64,000 nucleotides of DNA from Trichoplax sp. H2 (lineage: Eukaryota; Placozoa; Uniplacotomia; Trichoplacea), in the NCBI GenBank assembly GCA_003344405.1, contig NOWV01000003.1:806001-870000 (forward strand), read 5' to 3'. The position numbers and the translations under genes were made by a program. Below the pieces are notes generated by a model. It searched no databases. It was not told where the DNA came from and saw only the letters and a program-made list of their open reading frames with translations. Positions 13,530 through 26,065 of the stretch are shown here, piece after piece (position 1 is the stretch's first letter; each line of letters begins with the position of its first letter).

Positions 13530-14275
13530 TCGTTGCAAAACTGTTTTGTGATAAATGCCTATTCTAGTTTTGATTGCCGATATATGATAAGGTAGTTCGT
13601 AAAATGAGATTAACGTTTTAATTTGGAAAATTAATTGATTAATTTAGTCATATTATTTCGCAAGGTATTAGATTCACGCTGGAAAGAAATAGTTTTTTAC
13701 GAAGTCATACGTGCTGATGATATAATTGTAACATACAAATTAATTAAATTGCTTTGCTTTCATGGAAATTAATAATATGAGTTTTCAATCTAAGAACGCT
13801 TTACTTAACGAACTAACAAGAATAAAACAAAAGAAATTGGTAAAATTTCTATTGCCTATATTCAAGCATCAAATATCGAACCATCAATTGTACATACATG
13901 AATATTACATATGTATAATTAATTATCCAATGAAGCGAATGCCATATAAGTTGTTAAGATACGTGCACACGGATTAGGTAAACTAAACTTAATCATTTTA
14001 TTTTACGCTAAAAGGAAACGGTTGATTAAGCTCTAAAGCGATTGTTTTTAACTGTACTGCATAATTTACTGATGCTATAAGCATCCTCTGCTAATAAAGA
14101 AGACACAGATTAAATTACATTAACCTCACATACGAATAAATACTAGCATTGCTTCAATTAACTGTTATCCCTTTAATAAAATTAGTCTGCGTACAATTAA
14201 ATCTGTAGTTAATCGACATCGCATTTGATACAGTATCAGCATCCTACTGTGTTGTTACATGAACACAATTGGAAA
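13530..14275. repeat. First copy of a block duplicated across an assembly gap
   Basis: This block begins TCGTTGCAAAACTG and ends CACAATTGGAAA against a run of N. It recurs at 14296-14884 with very few substitutions. The first copy carries about 160 bp (roughly 13898-14055) that the second lacks. It contains an open frame at 13762-13977 of no recognised family. Confidence 0.9.
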
Positions 14276-14295
14276 NNNNNNNNNNNNNNNNNNNN
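14276..14295. other. Assembly gap (20 N)
   Basis: Twenty consecutive N bases. The sequence just left of the gap reappears about 600 bp to the right, and the sequence just right of it first occurs about 765 bp to the left. Confidence 0.99.
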
Positions 14296-14884
14296 TCGTT
14301 GCAAAACTGTTTTGTGATAAATGCCTATTCTAGTTTTGATTGCCGATATATGATAAGGTAGTTCGTAAAATGAGATTAACGTTTTAATTTGGAAAATTAA
14401 TTGATTAATTTAGTCATATTATTTCGCAAGGTATTAGATTCACGCTGGAAAGAAATAGTTTTTTACGAAGTCATACGTGCTGATGATATAATTGTAACAT
14501 ACAAATTAATTAAATTGCTTTGCTTTCATGGAAATTAATAATATGAGTTTTCAATCTAAGAACGCTTTACTTAACGAACTGACAAGAATAAAACAAAAGA
14601 AATTGGTAAAATTTCTATTGCCTATATTCAAGCATCAAATATCGAACCATCAATTGTACGTAGTACTGCATAATTTATTGATGCTATAAGCATCCTCTGC
14701 TAATAAAGAAGACACAGATTAAATTACATTAACCTCATATACGAATAAATACTAGCATTGCTTCAATTAACTGTTATCCTTTTAATAAAATTAGTCTGCG
14801 TACAATTAAATCTGTAGTTAATCGACATCGCATTTGATACAGTATCAGCGTCCTACTGTGTTGTTACATGAACACAATTGGAAA
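14296..14884. repeat. Second copy of the duplicated block, with an internal deletion
   Basis: Near-identical to 13530-14275 except for scattered single-base changes and a missing segment at about 14659-14661 (CAATTGTACGTAGTACTGC). The 13762 open frame is therefore broken in this copy. Confidence 0.9.
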
Positions 14885-17531
14885 AAAATTACTTAAATTT
14901 TTACTAAAATGATGCACATCTATTAGACATAAATAAAAGTATAGAAATTTCAACTGAATTTGACTGAGAAAATACAATATCGTTAATGAGAGTAACCTGC
15001 TTTCTTTCAAAATCTTGTTATTACCATTACATTGCTTCCATAAGCAGCGTAATGTGTTTCAAAGATATACCAATACACTGTAAATACATGAACACCAATA
15101 GTAGTATTAATATTTGAAACAGGTAACAGGTAAAATATTAAATCGTAACATATTCGACATATACTCAGCCGAAATAAGTTAATTATTAGTAAATTTATTT
15201 ATATGCGCAGATAATGAATAAATCGCGAAGGTTATGTGGATAAGCAGTTAGTTTATGAGCATTCGTAGCAATAGTCAAATTGTCATTTTTCAACAAAATG
15301 CAAATCGTTACAACAGAAAATACGATTTTAGTTATTAATTTAAATTATGCAATTCTATTCTAATACTACACTTGGATCCAATACCTATTATTATAGATGA
15401 TAAAATAGGTCACTAATATTCTACATTTCATTTAGAAAGTACTCTAGCTATGTATTAAATTTCATATTTCTGCATTAGTATATCATCACGTGTATAAATA
15501 AGTTGATTATTCTATCTAATCATGTTTATTTATCATAAAACAAGCTTAGCTGGTTGCTGCATCACTGCATAGTCAACTCTAGTCCTTAGCTTATACCCGC
15601 AGAGGTAACTCTATCCATGTAATAAGTTATATCCAATTACCGCATCATAACACGATGTTACGTTACAGAAGTAAAGAATGGTAACAATTAATTACAGATC
15701 ATACTTTCTAATTTATGTAATAGCCGCAAATACAAGTAAATCGATTTCAATTACGATATTGTTAGAGACTCATCTGTCTCCATATGCATCCAGCTGTGAT
15801 AATTCCGTCGACGCCGTAATCGGACGGTTCTCTGCTAATGTTTTATTTTCTTAATCTAAATATTATATATCGATCCTGGCTGTGATTACAAGTAAGAATG
15901 ATACATTTTCTTTCCCATGCTCGAGACAAATAGAACTTGTATATAAACTAACAACTTTAACCTTTAATGCAATAAGTTATAGATCTATTTAACTTATTTT
16001 ACGTCAGAATGATGTCATTTTAGTTCTCTTGTAATAATAATTCTATGATTGTAATTGGTAATATTGACTTCAAATCCTAATTAATGGTATCAATTTTTGA
16101 GTATGTACTTTTGTATTTTTTATTATTTTATTGGTCATGATATAGCATATTTACTTGAGATCAATAATAGTCAAAAGACAAGATATCTTGAGTCATACAC
16201 TATACGTATACGATTTTATAATCATTAGTACTATTTCATAATTAAATTTAGATATACTGTATTTCGAGGTAAAAAATTTGAAGTCATAGAGCTACATTTA
16301 AAAATAAATGTTTAATGTTTTATTAGTAGAATTAACCAAAAATATCTCCCTAGAAATAAAATTATTTACCAGAAAGACGATAGAATGGTATTTTCGGAAA
16401 TAGTCAAGATATTGTCAGATATAATAAGGAAATTCCCATATGCTTTTATCGCGCAGGGGGTCCCTAACTGATCTGATTAGTAAGATCTGAAGTTGTCTCT
16501 AAATTAAACGAAATGCAGATATGAAAGATAGCTATTTCGAGCAATTTTTAACTATAAAAGCTAACCGATTTAAATTTGATTGCTTTAGTAAAGGTAAAAT
16601 GAAATTAAAAGAAGAGATAACTAACCAACATAACAGTTTTAACTCTGCTCATAATCTACATGTACGAAAATAGATGCAAGTATAATTTACAAAAAATATC
16701 TGCTTATTTTGTCTGATTCTGTCCTTGCAATTTTTATAATACTACTTAATCTTCAGCTTTTCACTATTACGGGATATAATTTGTGCGCATATTTTATTGA
16801 TTACCACGCCCGTTCAGCAACTACAACATAAAATCTGTTGTCTGATATTACAATGTAGTTTAGATGATGAGATTAATATTTTAATGTTTTCTTTATGCAA
16901 AACTAAATATTTTAATAAATTAGATGGTTAAAACTCTGGTCACGAAATTATCAAGAAAGTACTGCAATTTATGTTTTGAGAAATAATCGGTAGTATATAA
17001 AAATTCAAGTAGCGTTGTTAAATTGATTTAAAATAAATAGACAAGTGAGCAAGGAGGGGGGCGATCATCGTGTCGCGTCGATGTTAATGCGGCTATGTTA
17101 TTAATATTGACCGTCTGGAATGTGACCGAAGATAAATATATCAACAAGCGACATTAAAGTAGACTGTCCCTAACGTAACTATTCTGTTTATACTACATTA
17201 ATAGGGTAATAATATTATTAATTAACATTCAGTAAATTAGCCACGAATGGGATTTATCTCATTTCTATACCCGTTATTATTGTTAGGAGATGGCGCTACC
17301 TCCTACGGCATGTTATTAATTACTGCAGTATAAATCCAATCAGATAAGCTGAAAAGCCTTTTTATGCCAGTACCTATCCAGCCATAACTATCATACGCGT
17401 ATATCGAAGTATAACTTATAAAAGTTACGTGATATTTGGTTCCAACAGTCACTTGATTACTTATTGTAACCAATAAGAAAAGATCATTTAATTAAAATAC
17501 ACTCAAGACTACTGAGTTGAAAAGGGAAAAA
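14885..17531. other. Gene-free AT-rich region upstream of the frizzled-CRD gene
   Basis: No exon or RNA gene is recognised on either strand. The promoter of the gene starting at 17532 should lie near its right end. Confidence 0.5.
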
Positions 17532-20238
17532 ATGAAGATCATTCGTGTTTCATTATGGCTTCCATTACTGACTGTTCTTGGGCTAAGTGATCATATTAGT
17601 GCTATGTTTCATGGTGGTGACATTATCCATGACGGACAGTCTAATTCGGCTAATACAGACATGGTGCATAGAGTGACACCTGTCAGACAGCCAACAAAGG
17701 TTAGTAAGTTAAAAGGCAATAACTTATCGATATTTACTATTCATCTACGGTATGACTATTAATCATCTAGGTTGTATCGTCAAGCTTATTGGAATATTGA
17801 TTCTACCTAAAATATTAGTGTTGAATAAGTTGTTCTCGTTATTTATGAGAAGATTTTACCGATTTCTTAATATCCATTCAATTTTACATGCTAACCACAG
17901 ATGATTCTTGATTGAAATGATATTATTTTAAATCGATATCGATATCATTAAAAAGTATATAATTTATCTTGATGTTTTCATAGGTAGTACACGATGTAAA
18001 AATTCGATCAGCAGACAAAGTTTACCTCTACAGCAAGATTAATTCTTGTACCAGGCCTAATGCTAGTGTACTGGCTACTTGTGGTATCGACTATCGGGTG
18101 CCAACTACTGTATTATTTCATAATATACTGCAAGTGAAGAATTATTTAGCCCAGATGGCCCGCCGGAATATGATTGTCTACAATAGCAAGTGCGCTTCTA
18201 TTGTTACGAAAATCAAATGCAAAACATTGCTACCAAGATGTTCCGAGGATTATACGACAGTTTATTTAAACGACATACAGGAAGAATGTAATCAAGCCGC
18301 GATATGGTGTCAAAATGCCACTAATTTCCCCCACGTTAATATTTGCAAACAGAATCGTAGTGTTTATAGCTTTAATCAATGTATTAAACCGCCATTATCT
18401 TTCGATAATCCATCACTATGCAATCAACCTATGCTACCGTCTTATAGTACCATTCCACAATGGCTGCTACCAAATCTAAAGCAAAGTTCATCAAGATTAA
18501 ATGAGAATTTACGACTCTTATTATCTTTAAATGGTGCCAAAAATGGATGTATTGACAAAACTATTATGACGATGTGCCAATCCATTCCACATTGCTCTAC
18601 CGACGGTACCCATTTATTAACAACCCTATCTGAGAATCAATGCGAAGCAACAGTTAAGTGGTAAGTAATCGCTATTAGATATCGCACTTATAAATGATGA
18701 CAACTGTGTTGTTTCCTAGCTCGTCATGATTGATTATAATATTAAATTGCCCATATCAGAGCCATTTATACCGTTTGTAAGTAATTAGTTTTCATTGATA
18801 GTTACTTCAAACAATATTGTTTGAGTTTGTCAAGGCAATCGATAAAATTGTCTGATACCTAATAAGGCGAGATATAGAAAGCGATTTTTAGCTAAAACAT
18901 ATGTCTAACAAGTATTAATTAATGGCTTGTAAGAGTTATGTAATCATAGCTGACTGCAGTCTTATTAGAATATTAATTTGAAACTGCGAAACCGACTAAT
19001 ACTATAGAAAAATTCATTGACTTGCTACCTTATTGAGAATCCTAATCTGGAACTCTTCAGAACTGTATGGGATGGTCGATTAATTGATTGATAGCTTATC
19101 TACCATTAGAATTTTTAATAATTTTAAAAGAAAATCTTTTCTAAATACCCGATTGTTGGGCTATGTAACTCAGAGTCTATAGTCGAATCCTTCCTTAGTG
19201 TAAAATATGAGTACTTAATAAATAGTTTTGTTGATCGTTTAGTCGCGAAATACTTTTTGATCTTACACGAATTAAAATTTGTAGGTTTTTTTAAGTTTCA
19301 CTAAATCGTTTCGTTTTCATATTAACAAGAAGCTGATCTAGCATAAAAGCAAATCGTATAGGGTTATAAATCCTACGTACTGATAGGCGAATTCTCTTGT
19401 TAATTCTGATAGTTTACTTGAGATTACATTCTCAAATAGAATTAACTATTGCTATATAATTTTGAAATGGGAGAAACATCAGTAACTTTCAGTCGTTATA
19501 TTCCTCATAACCAGCGATTATAGTTCCTTGTTGCTTATGATTCGCTAAAGAAAATTCTGATTATTTTTTCTGCAGCATAATTACCACATCATTAACTAAT
19601 GTTAGATTTCTTTTATTTGGTCTGCAATAATCGTACAGTAATAATAAGCAACCACAACTGAATATACTCTAATTAATATAAAATTAACTTTATAGATTAA
19701 AAACTTGTTCATAATCATGTCACCAATAGAAATAGATCGATCTTGCATACTTGTTTTCCGTAAATTTTAGAATTCATATACGTAAATTGTTCATGCTAAT
19801 CGCAGTGATTAATCACTTCGATGTACGATTTTACAATTGAATGTTAATGTTAGATTTTGACGAAATTCTTATTATATTTAAATTCTTAGCCTGCCGAAAC
19901 AATCTAGAACAGTGGTGGATGTCATGATGAGTTGTAAAGTTTTTTCCAATGTCAATGTTAATACAACACTTATCTCTACAAGTCAGTTCGCAACAACAAT
20001 AAAAGCTACAACCTCGACAATTTCAACAACTCTTACTACAGTTGCTAGCACTGCTATTCCTTCTAAAGTGGCTAATACCGCTGTAGAAATTATTACGCCA
20101 GGAGTAGGTGCCAACAATATGGTTTCAGGATCGTATTCTACATCAAGTAATGGTTCATACAACGTTAGATCGTCTCCTATATTTAGTTTTATCGTAGCTA
20201 TTTCGATTTCCATTTTAATGTGCCATAGATTACTATAA
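17532..20238 (+). CDS. Secreted/GPI-anchored protein with two frizzled-like cysteine-rich domains
   Basis: Exons 17532-17699, 17984-18660 and 19890-20238 join in phase to give 397 residues. The ATG at 17532 opens a signal peptide (MKIIRVSLWLPLLTVLGLSDHISA). Two successive domains follow. The first runs from SCTRPNASVLATCGIDYRVP to HVNICKQ and has eight cysteines, including KCKTLLPRC and EECNQAAIWC, the frizzled CRD pattern. The second starts at CIKPP and LCNQPMLPSY, continues through MCQSIPHC, and completes across the exon 2/3 junction (KCLPKQSRTVVDVMMSC). A Ser/Thr-rich stalk follows, then a hydrophobic C-terminus, SSPIFSFIVAISISILMC, ending HRLL with no long cytoplasmic tail, which suggests a GPI signal. 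No seven-transmembrane region is present, so this is not a frizzled receptor. A Wnt- or lipid-binding role is inference. I do not recognise a vertebrate orthologue. Confidence 0.75.
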
Positions 20239-21118
20239 ATGAAAGGAGTTTGATTCTATTGTAAGGTATGAATTATTGTGATATAAACATTCGTGAACGA
20301 ATTTGAATATTCGTTGAATTTATGTAGGGTGGCACGATATTATGATACTCATGGTGCCAGCATTAAATATCTCCTCTTTTCATAATAGAATGGTGCAACA
20401 TTATTTGATAAGAGCTTGACAGTAACAATTCGTGATATTTGGTTATTATTCTAGAGTTGTTAGAATTAATAATGCTAACACAAGTGCCATTTTCTAAATA
20501 CAGTACCAGTACCTGTTAATCACCATAATTTTATTCGCAACTTTCATTTTTCTGTATAACGATGCAATCAATTTAGATGTAGAAATATTATGTTGTAACT
20601 CCATTTTATAAATTATCCTTAATTAATTATATCCTTATCTGTAATCTACTTACTCATGTTCATTGTATTGTTTTCAAGTTGAGATAGAAATACTGTAATT
20701 ATACAATTTTAATATAGGCTACTATCAGGTGGTTCTCAATCGTAAACAACGTTTTCTTATGCATTTAAACTTATCCAATGTTGTTTACAATGTTTCTTTT
20801 CGGTCTATTCAGCTTTATAAAGGCGTAATTTTAAAATTCGCCCTTGCATTTTGTCGATATTGTTTTTATAACTGGTTATCTTCGATTACTTTATGGAATA
20901 CTTCATGACTAATGCACAGGTGAAATAAAATTATAATAAATGTATATGCATTGATTTTATATAGTCAAGATAGAAGCTATCTTTTTGTAGATATAACATT
21001 TAGATCAAAAAATATGTATTCGGCCTAGATTAAGGTGTGCGTAGTAGAAAAGTAATACTGACTGATTTCAATATAATTTGCGAAGAGATTGCGGAGGTAT
21101 ATAAAGTGATAAAGTTAG
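20239..21118. other. Intergenic region between convergent genes
   Basis: It separates the 3' ends of the frizzled-CRD gene and PRORP. AATAAA-like signals occur near 20925-20940. No coding exon is seen. Confidence 0.5.
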
Positions 21119-23806
21119 CTATATTTTTTTGGCGCATATCCATACATTATCCTCATCCGTAGGGAAATGCCATGATTGGTCATTAGTTTGGACTACTGTA
21201 TCGTAAACAGGACAGTTCTGTAATAAAAAATAAAGGTAGAAATAATTACATTAAAATATCACATCAATTAAGCTAATTGAATAGCATAGCTCTTTGATTA
21301 TGTTGTAAGTTTTACTTGCCGTCAAGATAAGTTTCTTTCCTTTTCGGAAGCGTTCAACGCGAACTTGGTGTCCGCGCAACCATTGCAAAAAGTCTTTCAA
21401 GAGCGTCAGACTGAAGCCCTTCTTAAAATCTCGAAATTGATCATCTGATATTAACTTAACATTCATTCCACCATGTACGGCGGCATATAAAAAGTACACA
21501 TCATCGCTATGGCTGTCCAAGAACAGAGAAATCAAAATTCATTTATAGATTATAAGATATTGTTAAAATCGCATTATTGAGCATTAACTAAATATAGCAT
21601 AAGAGTACATTAAACGATTATTTTTGAATTCATCAGGCAGATATAGTAATCTTTAATAAAATATATAACTGAATATCTATTGCATACTTGTTTGGACACA
21701 AGAATACTCGGCAACTGGAAAAGATACTATCAATCATGGCTTTATACTTGGTAGACTTGTTTGACTCCTTTAAAAGATGAATTCTTGCAATTAGCAGTAT
21801 TTCTTTGCCGAGTGCCCTGTAATGTCGTATCACTTTCAGGATCTGTTAAACAACAAATTTCTAAATTTCAAACTTCACAGCATTTTATAATCCACTATAG
21901 TACCACTAATCAACAAAAGCTGGTGAAGTTATTAGAAAACTAAACTATCTTGTTTTTCCTTGAGTACTTTTTATTCCTCGTAACAATTAGAATAGACATG
22001 TTTCACAAATTACCTTCAAAGGATCAAAAGAATCACGACCATGGGCTATGTTTAGTCCATCAATAACGATATCTACTTTACGAGTAGGATGGAGCCATTG
22101 ACAGAAATCTTTGAAAGGATCTTGACTATGTTTTACGAGCACCTTCTGATCAGGGGAGCCGTAAGCAATTTTACCGCTATAATCTGACATTATTGCATTA
22201 CTGTCACCCTTATATTTCTTAAAGATTTCACCACTGGATATTGATTGCGATATAACTTCTCGCAAGCGTTCTTGTCGGTCGGATGTTAGTTCGATAGATT
22301 CTAGTTGCGCTTTGCAAGATTTGCAGTAACCACTAAATGTCAACAATAGATATGATCAGTACAACAGTTGCAACAGTATCGATGTAAAATCGACTTGATT
22401 TTACGCCTATTAAGATGATAAAGTTAGTGCATCACTGTTTCATAATTGTGCATGTAAATCGACATGATAAAAATTTTACTACATTACTAAGTAAGGGTAT
22501 GCTATTACTGTATGTTACAGCAGCCAATCTGTCAATATTAAAATATTTCATAATAATAATAATTGTGCCAAACATTTTATTATTGTAAATTCTGATATAC
22601 TACATGTGAATAAATAAAAATATTTTAAAGTCAATCATTTAAGCAAACATTGCTATACCTGTGCGTAATCGCTGTATGTCTTATTTCCCAATTGCTCGTA
22701 GGATGACTAGAGAAGATAGATAATTTTAAAAAAGATTAAAGAAAGTAACAATTACTGTTTGCAAGTTCTAGTGATAGAGTGTTATAAGCTACACAAAAAA
22801 GTCTAATCTGATGTGATTCAAGTTGTCTGATGCTATTGCTTTTAATCACCTTCTAAACCATTTCAATATAGAAGGTTTGAGATGCGAACCTATACGCAAA
22901 CCTTCTCTCCGAAATATTTCATAGATATGTTGAGCTAATTTAAATATTTCTGTTGAATCTTGGCTAATTGAATTGCAAAAACAATATAAATGAACGAAAA
23001 ATTGAAGTACAATTTTTACATGCCATATTGTATGATCGATGTTATTATGACATCGAGCGGGATTTGTTTACTGACCTTCTTGCACACATTTCAATGATAT
23101 CACAATAGATATTATCATCAGGGAATAAATATAATTTATCTGGATTCTTGATTTCATTTAATAAGTCAAAGACTAGTTGATGTTGATTGTCTAATGCAGC
23201 TGCAGAAATTAATGGACTATAGTTTCGGGCTTTACCATATATACCTTTGGATTGCATTTCTCTGAGTAAGTTTAAAGCTGTTACCCAATTGTTCATTTTG
23301 GAATATCCACTTGCTAAAGTGCTATATGTCGTAGCATCAAAAGCTACATCTTGTAGTCTTATTTTTTTTTCACATTGAATCATTTTATCGAATAAGTTAT
23401 ACCTGATTACTAAATACAGATACGAATTAAACGTACCGATATCTAGAGTGACCGATTGGTTAATAGATTGATCCATTAATTCAATAGCTTCATTAATAGT
23501 ATCCTGTTTACAACACCATGCCATTCGCTTACGGTAGTAATGAGGTTTAGTATCGTCATCAGGATCGTACGGGATTTTCCATTTTTTCCGATGTAACTTT
23601 AAACAGTCGATCGTGAAGTTTTGTTTCGATTTTTTATTTATATTTTGATCGAATATCAATAAATGATGATCATAACGATGAGACCATAAATGGATGAACT
23701 GAGATGTTGTAGCGATAATACGTTGTGGATAAAGAGAAGGCGAAGACCGAAGAATTGAGTATCGCCGCGTAGCATAATTTAGGTAATATAATCCACGAGC
23801 ATTCAT
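21119..23806 (-). CDS. PRORP: Protein-only mitochondrial RNase P catalytic subunit (PRORP/MRPP3)
   Basis: Removes 5' leaders from mitochondrial pre-tRNAs; in animals it works with TRMT10C and HSD17B10. Six minus-strand exons: 23076-23806, 22850-22963, 22014-22332, 21688-21842, 21320-21512, 21119-21217, 536 residues (human about 583). The N-terminus is rich in Arg, Ser and Tyr, like a mitochondrial presequence. PPR repeats occupy about residues 85-280 (TFNSYLYLVIRYNLFDKMIQ, YSPLISAAALDNQHQLVFDL). Next is the zinc CxxC (GYCKSC), then the NYN/PIN metallonuclease with its aspartates: VDIVIDGLNIAH, SDDVYFLYAAVHGG and KLISDDQFRDF. The C-terminus YDTVVQTNDQSWHFPTDED supplies the zinc histidine, with WIC giving a cysteine. 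The last intron only joins in frame as GC-AG (ACG|GCAAGT). All other junctions are GT-AG. Confidence 0.93.
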
Positions 23807-24386
23807 AATTTGAATGTTGATATTCTTCTAAAGTGGTTGCAATGGAAAAGCAGGCAATTAACGAAAGGCCAACTTGTAGTGCTGGAACAAAAATAGGTTC
23901 TTGAATAAACTAGCAACAAGTTGTCAAGTGTAATTTCCACGATTATTCTAAAATAATTGTACACGTACACATATACACGCCTGTGTGCATCGATGATATT
24001 TCTATCTACTGATGCTACTGCACATTAGTGTACAACGAACCGTATAAAACAATAACACAAAGACCTTGCCATACTACCGATCATTACTGTTGGATATTTT
24101 TGAAATTTATGCACAATAAATAGATTCTTGTTTATTCGTCTGTTTTGCCGATTTAACTGCTATTGCTGCCAAAGTCGTGGTTCGTGGCTTTAAGTATGGA
24201 AAGGCTTTATTGACAAGCAAATCAGATACTTCGTGATGATAACAAAATTGCAGTAATATTAGAGCAGAGTTTCCAGGGTGATTCTAGCTCCAGCTATCAC
24301 CATCACATCACCATGTGTAGCTATTCATACCTGAGCAATTTTTGTATTAGAATTTTGTGACAGATTTTCATCCGCTAATCCCCAAT

Positions 24387-24565
24387 ATACTGTACAGTAC
24401 TGTACTGTACTGTAATGTAATGTAGTGTCTGCTTCAAGGTGCCGTATGCATATTTACAAATTGTACAGTACAGTATGGTGTTTTAAAATTAAGCTCAAAA
24501 AGGCGCCAGAGTTCAGGATCTACAGTACAGTACAGTACTGTACACTGTACTATACTGTACTGTAC
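24387..24565. repeat. TACTG/CAGTA palindromic repeat cluster
   Basis: Two dense patches, 24387-24425 and 24520-24565, alternate TACTG and CAGTA units, including CTGTACAGTACTGTAC-type palindromes. Confidence 0.85.
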
Positions 24566-24674
24566 ATTGTGCTATTTACAATATTATGTGGAACTAGCAT
24601 ACCGGCAACGACTAAACTCCATGGTTACAATCTTGAATTGAGCACAGGAAGGTGAAATTCATTGCAACGATTAT

Positions 24675-24761
24675 TTTGGACATTATAAGAGTAAGATGAG
24701 CATTAGTTGTCTTAGTTACATTATAAAAGTAAGATGAGCATTATTTGTCTTAGTTACATGT
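24675..24761. repeat. Tandem duplication of about 40 bp
   Basis: The segment containing GTAAGATGAGCATTA...TGTCTTAGTTACATTATAA occurs twice in direct tandem with one or two mismatches. Confidence 0.8.
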
Positions 24762-26065
24762 AGCTCTTTATCAGGTAATAGCATGAGTGAAGCGTATTGT
24801 ATTCAAGAAAAAAAACAACTACGAGTAAATTAGTTGATTTGTCGATCCAAATAGCCCTAACCACTGCACGTACTGTCATAACACTGATCAAAGATACAAT
24901 TTATCACTGGTGATACAGCTCCAGAAGTACGGTAGTTTATTCATAATACATATAGTAGAATATAACATTATCATTAATGAAACATAATTCTATAATATAT
25001 CACAATGATGATATTTAAGTCTCAAGTTGCCGTAAAAGCACATTATGAAGTAAAGTATTGTTACGGTGTTGCCTTGCCGTTAGGATAGTTTAATAAGTAC
25101 AGTAGTGCTGTAGCTAATATGGAAAATATCCATATTTGTAGATAAGTAATGCTTTAACGTGGATGTTGTTTCTGATAGTTCATTACATAGTTGATATTGA
25201 TTGCTATTGTGTGATAGATAGTAGTAACATCATTCAAGTTCTAGTTGATGTTAGTTGAATTAGACGACCTACTGACGTGCTTAGATTAAGATTACTGTAA
25301 GTATGTGTAAGAGATTCGAAACATTTAATGATAGAAAAGCTATATAAGGAACATATCAGTTCGAGATGTTTCTCCTAGTGAAATAATAGTAATAATAATA
25401 CTGTTGTTGTTTACAAATTAGACGTTTCCTATATAGATGGGAATATTTGAGTTGAGTGGTATGGTGAAAAGTTGAGATGTATCTTTGCTAATAAAAGTTT
25501 TATCTTTACCGTAATTTGCTGTGTGTGCTTAACGTTAAGTAAATGGGCGTTTAAGTCAGTAGCTACTTATAATAAACTTTTACTGTACGTTACCTTATTG
25601 CAGAGTTGAAATTGTGACAAATATGGTATAATACAGTAAGTCCACGAATTTAAAAAAATTAAATATACTGTATTTAGATTATCTGGTGATGTATATATAT
25701 ACACTAGCAATAGCTTGATCGTAGTGTCTACATCAAAATAATCATGCACGCATGTAATCAATTCTTTTAAATCGCTTATACTGTACATTAAGTTGTAATA
25801 CTTTAATATTTTTAGGGAATATCTTGTAGCGAATTTTATTTCTATCGATATTGCAATTGTTTTGAAGAAATGGACGACTGAAATACGTATACAAGTACAA
25901 GCTTACAGAGCAGAATTTTACCCTCCAGAATATTTTCTCTGGAAGATTGGTTGCTATGGTCTGGGATTTGATTTTGCAATTCAAGCACGAGCCCATAGGT
26001 GGTAATTTCAAAAACGCTATTATTATCCTGGATAATATCGTACACCAGGTTACATTTAGTACGTC

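Larger units (their letters stand above)
23807..26065. other. Divergent spacer between PRORP and MAP10
   Basis: Contains both promoters, a TACTG/CAGTA cluster and a short tandem duplication. The small open frames on both strands (for example 25567-26045, minus) show no family signal. Confidence 0.5.

Noticed and set aside
13762-13977. 71-residue open frame beginning MEINNMSFQSKNALL
   Set aside because: It is disrupted by the deletion in the second copy of the block and resembles no family.
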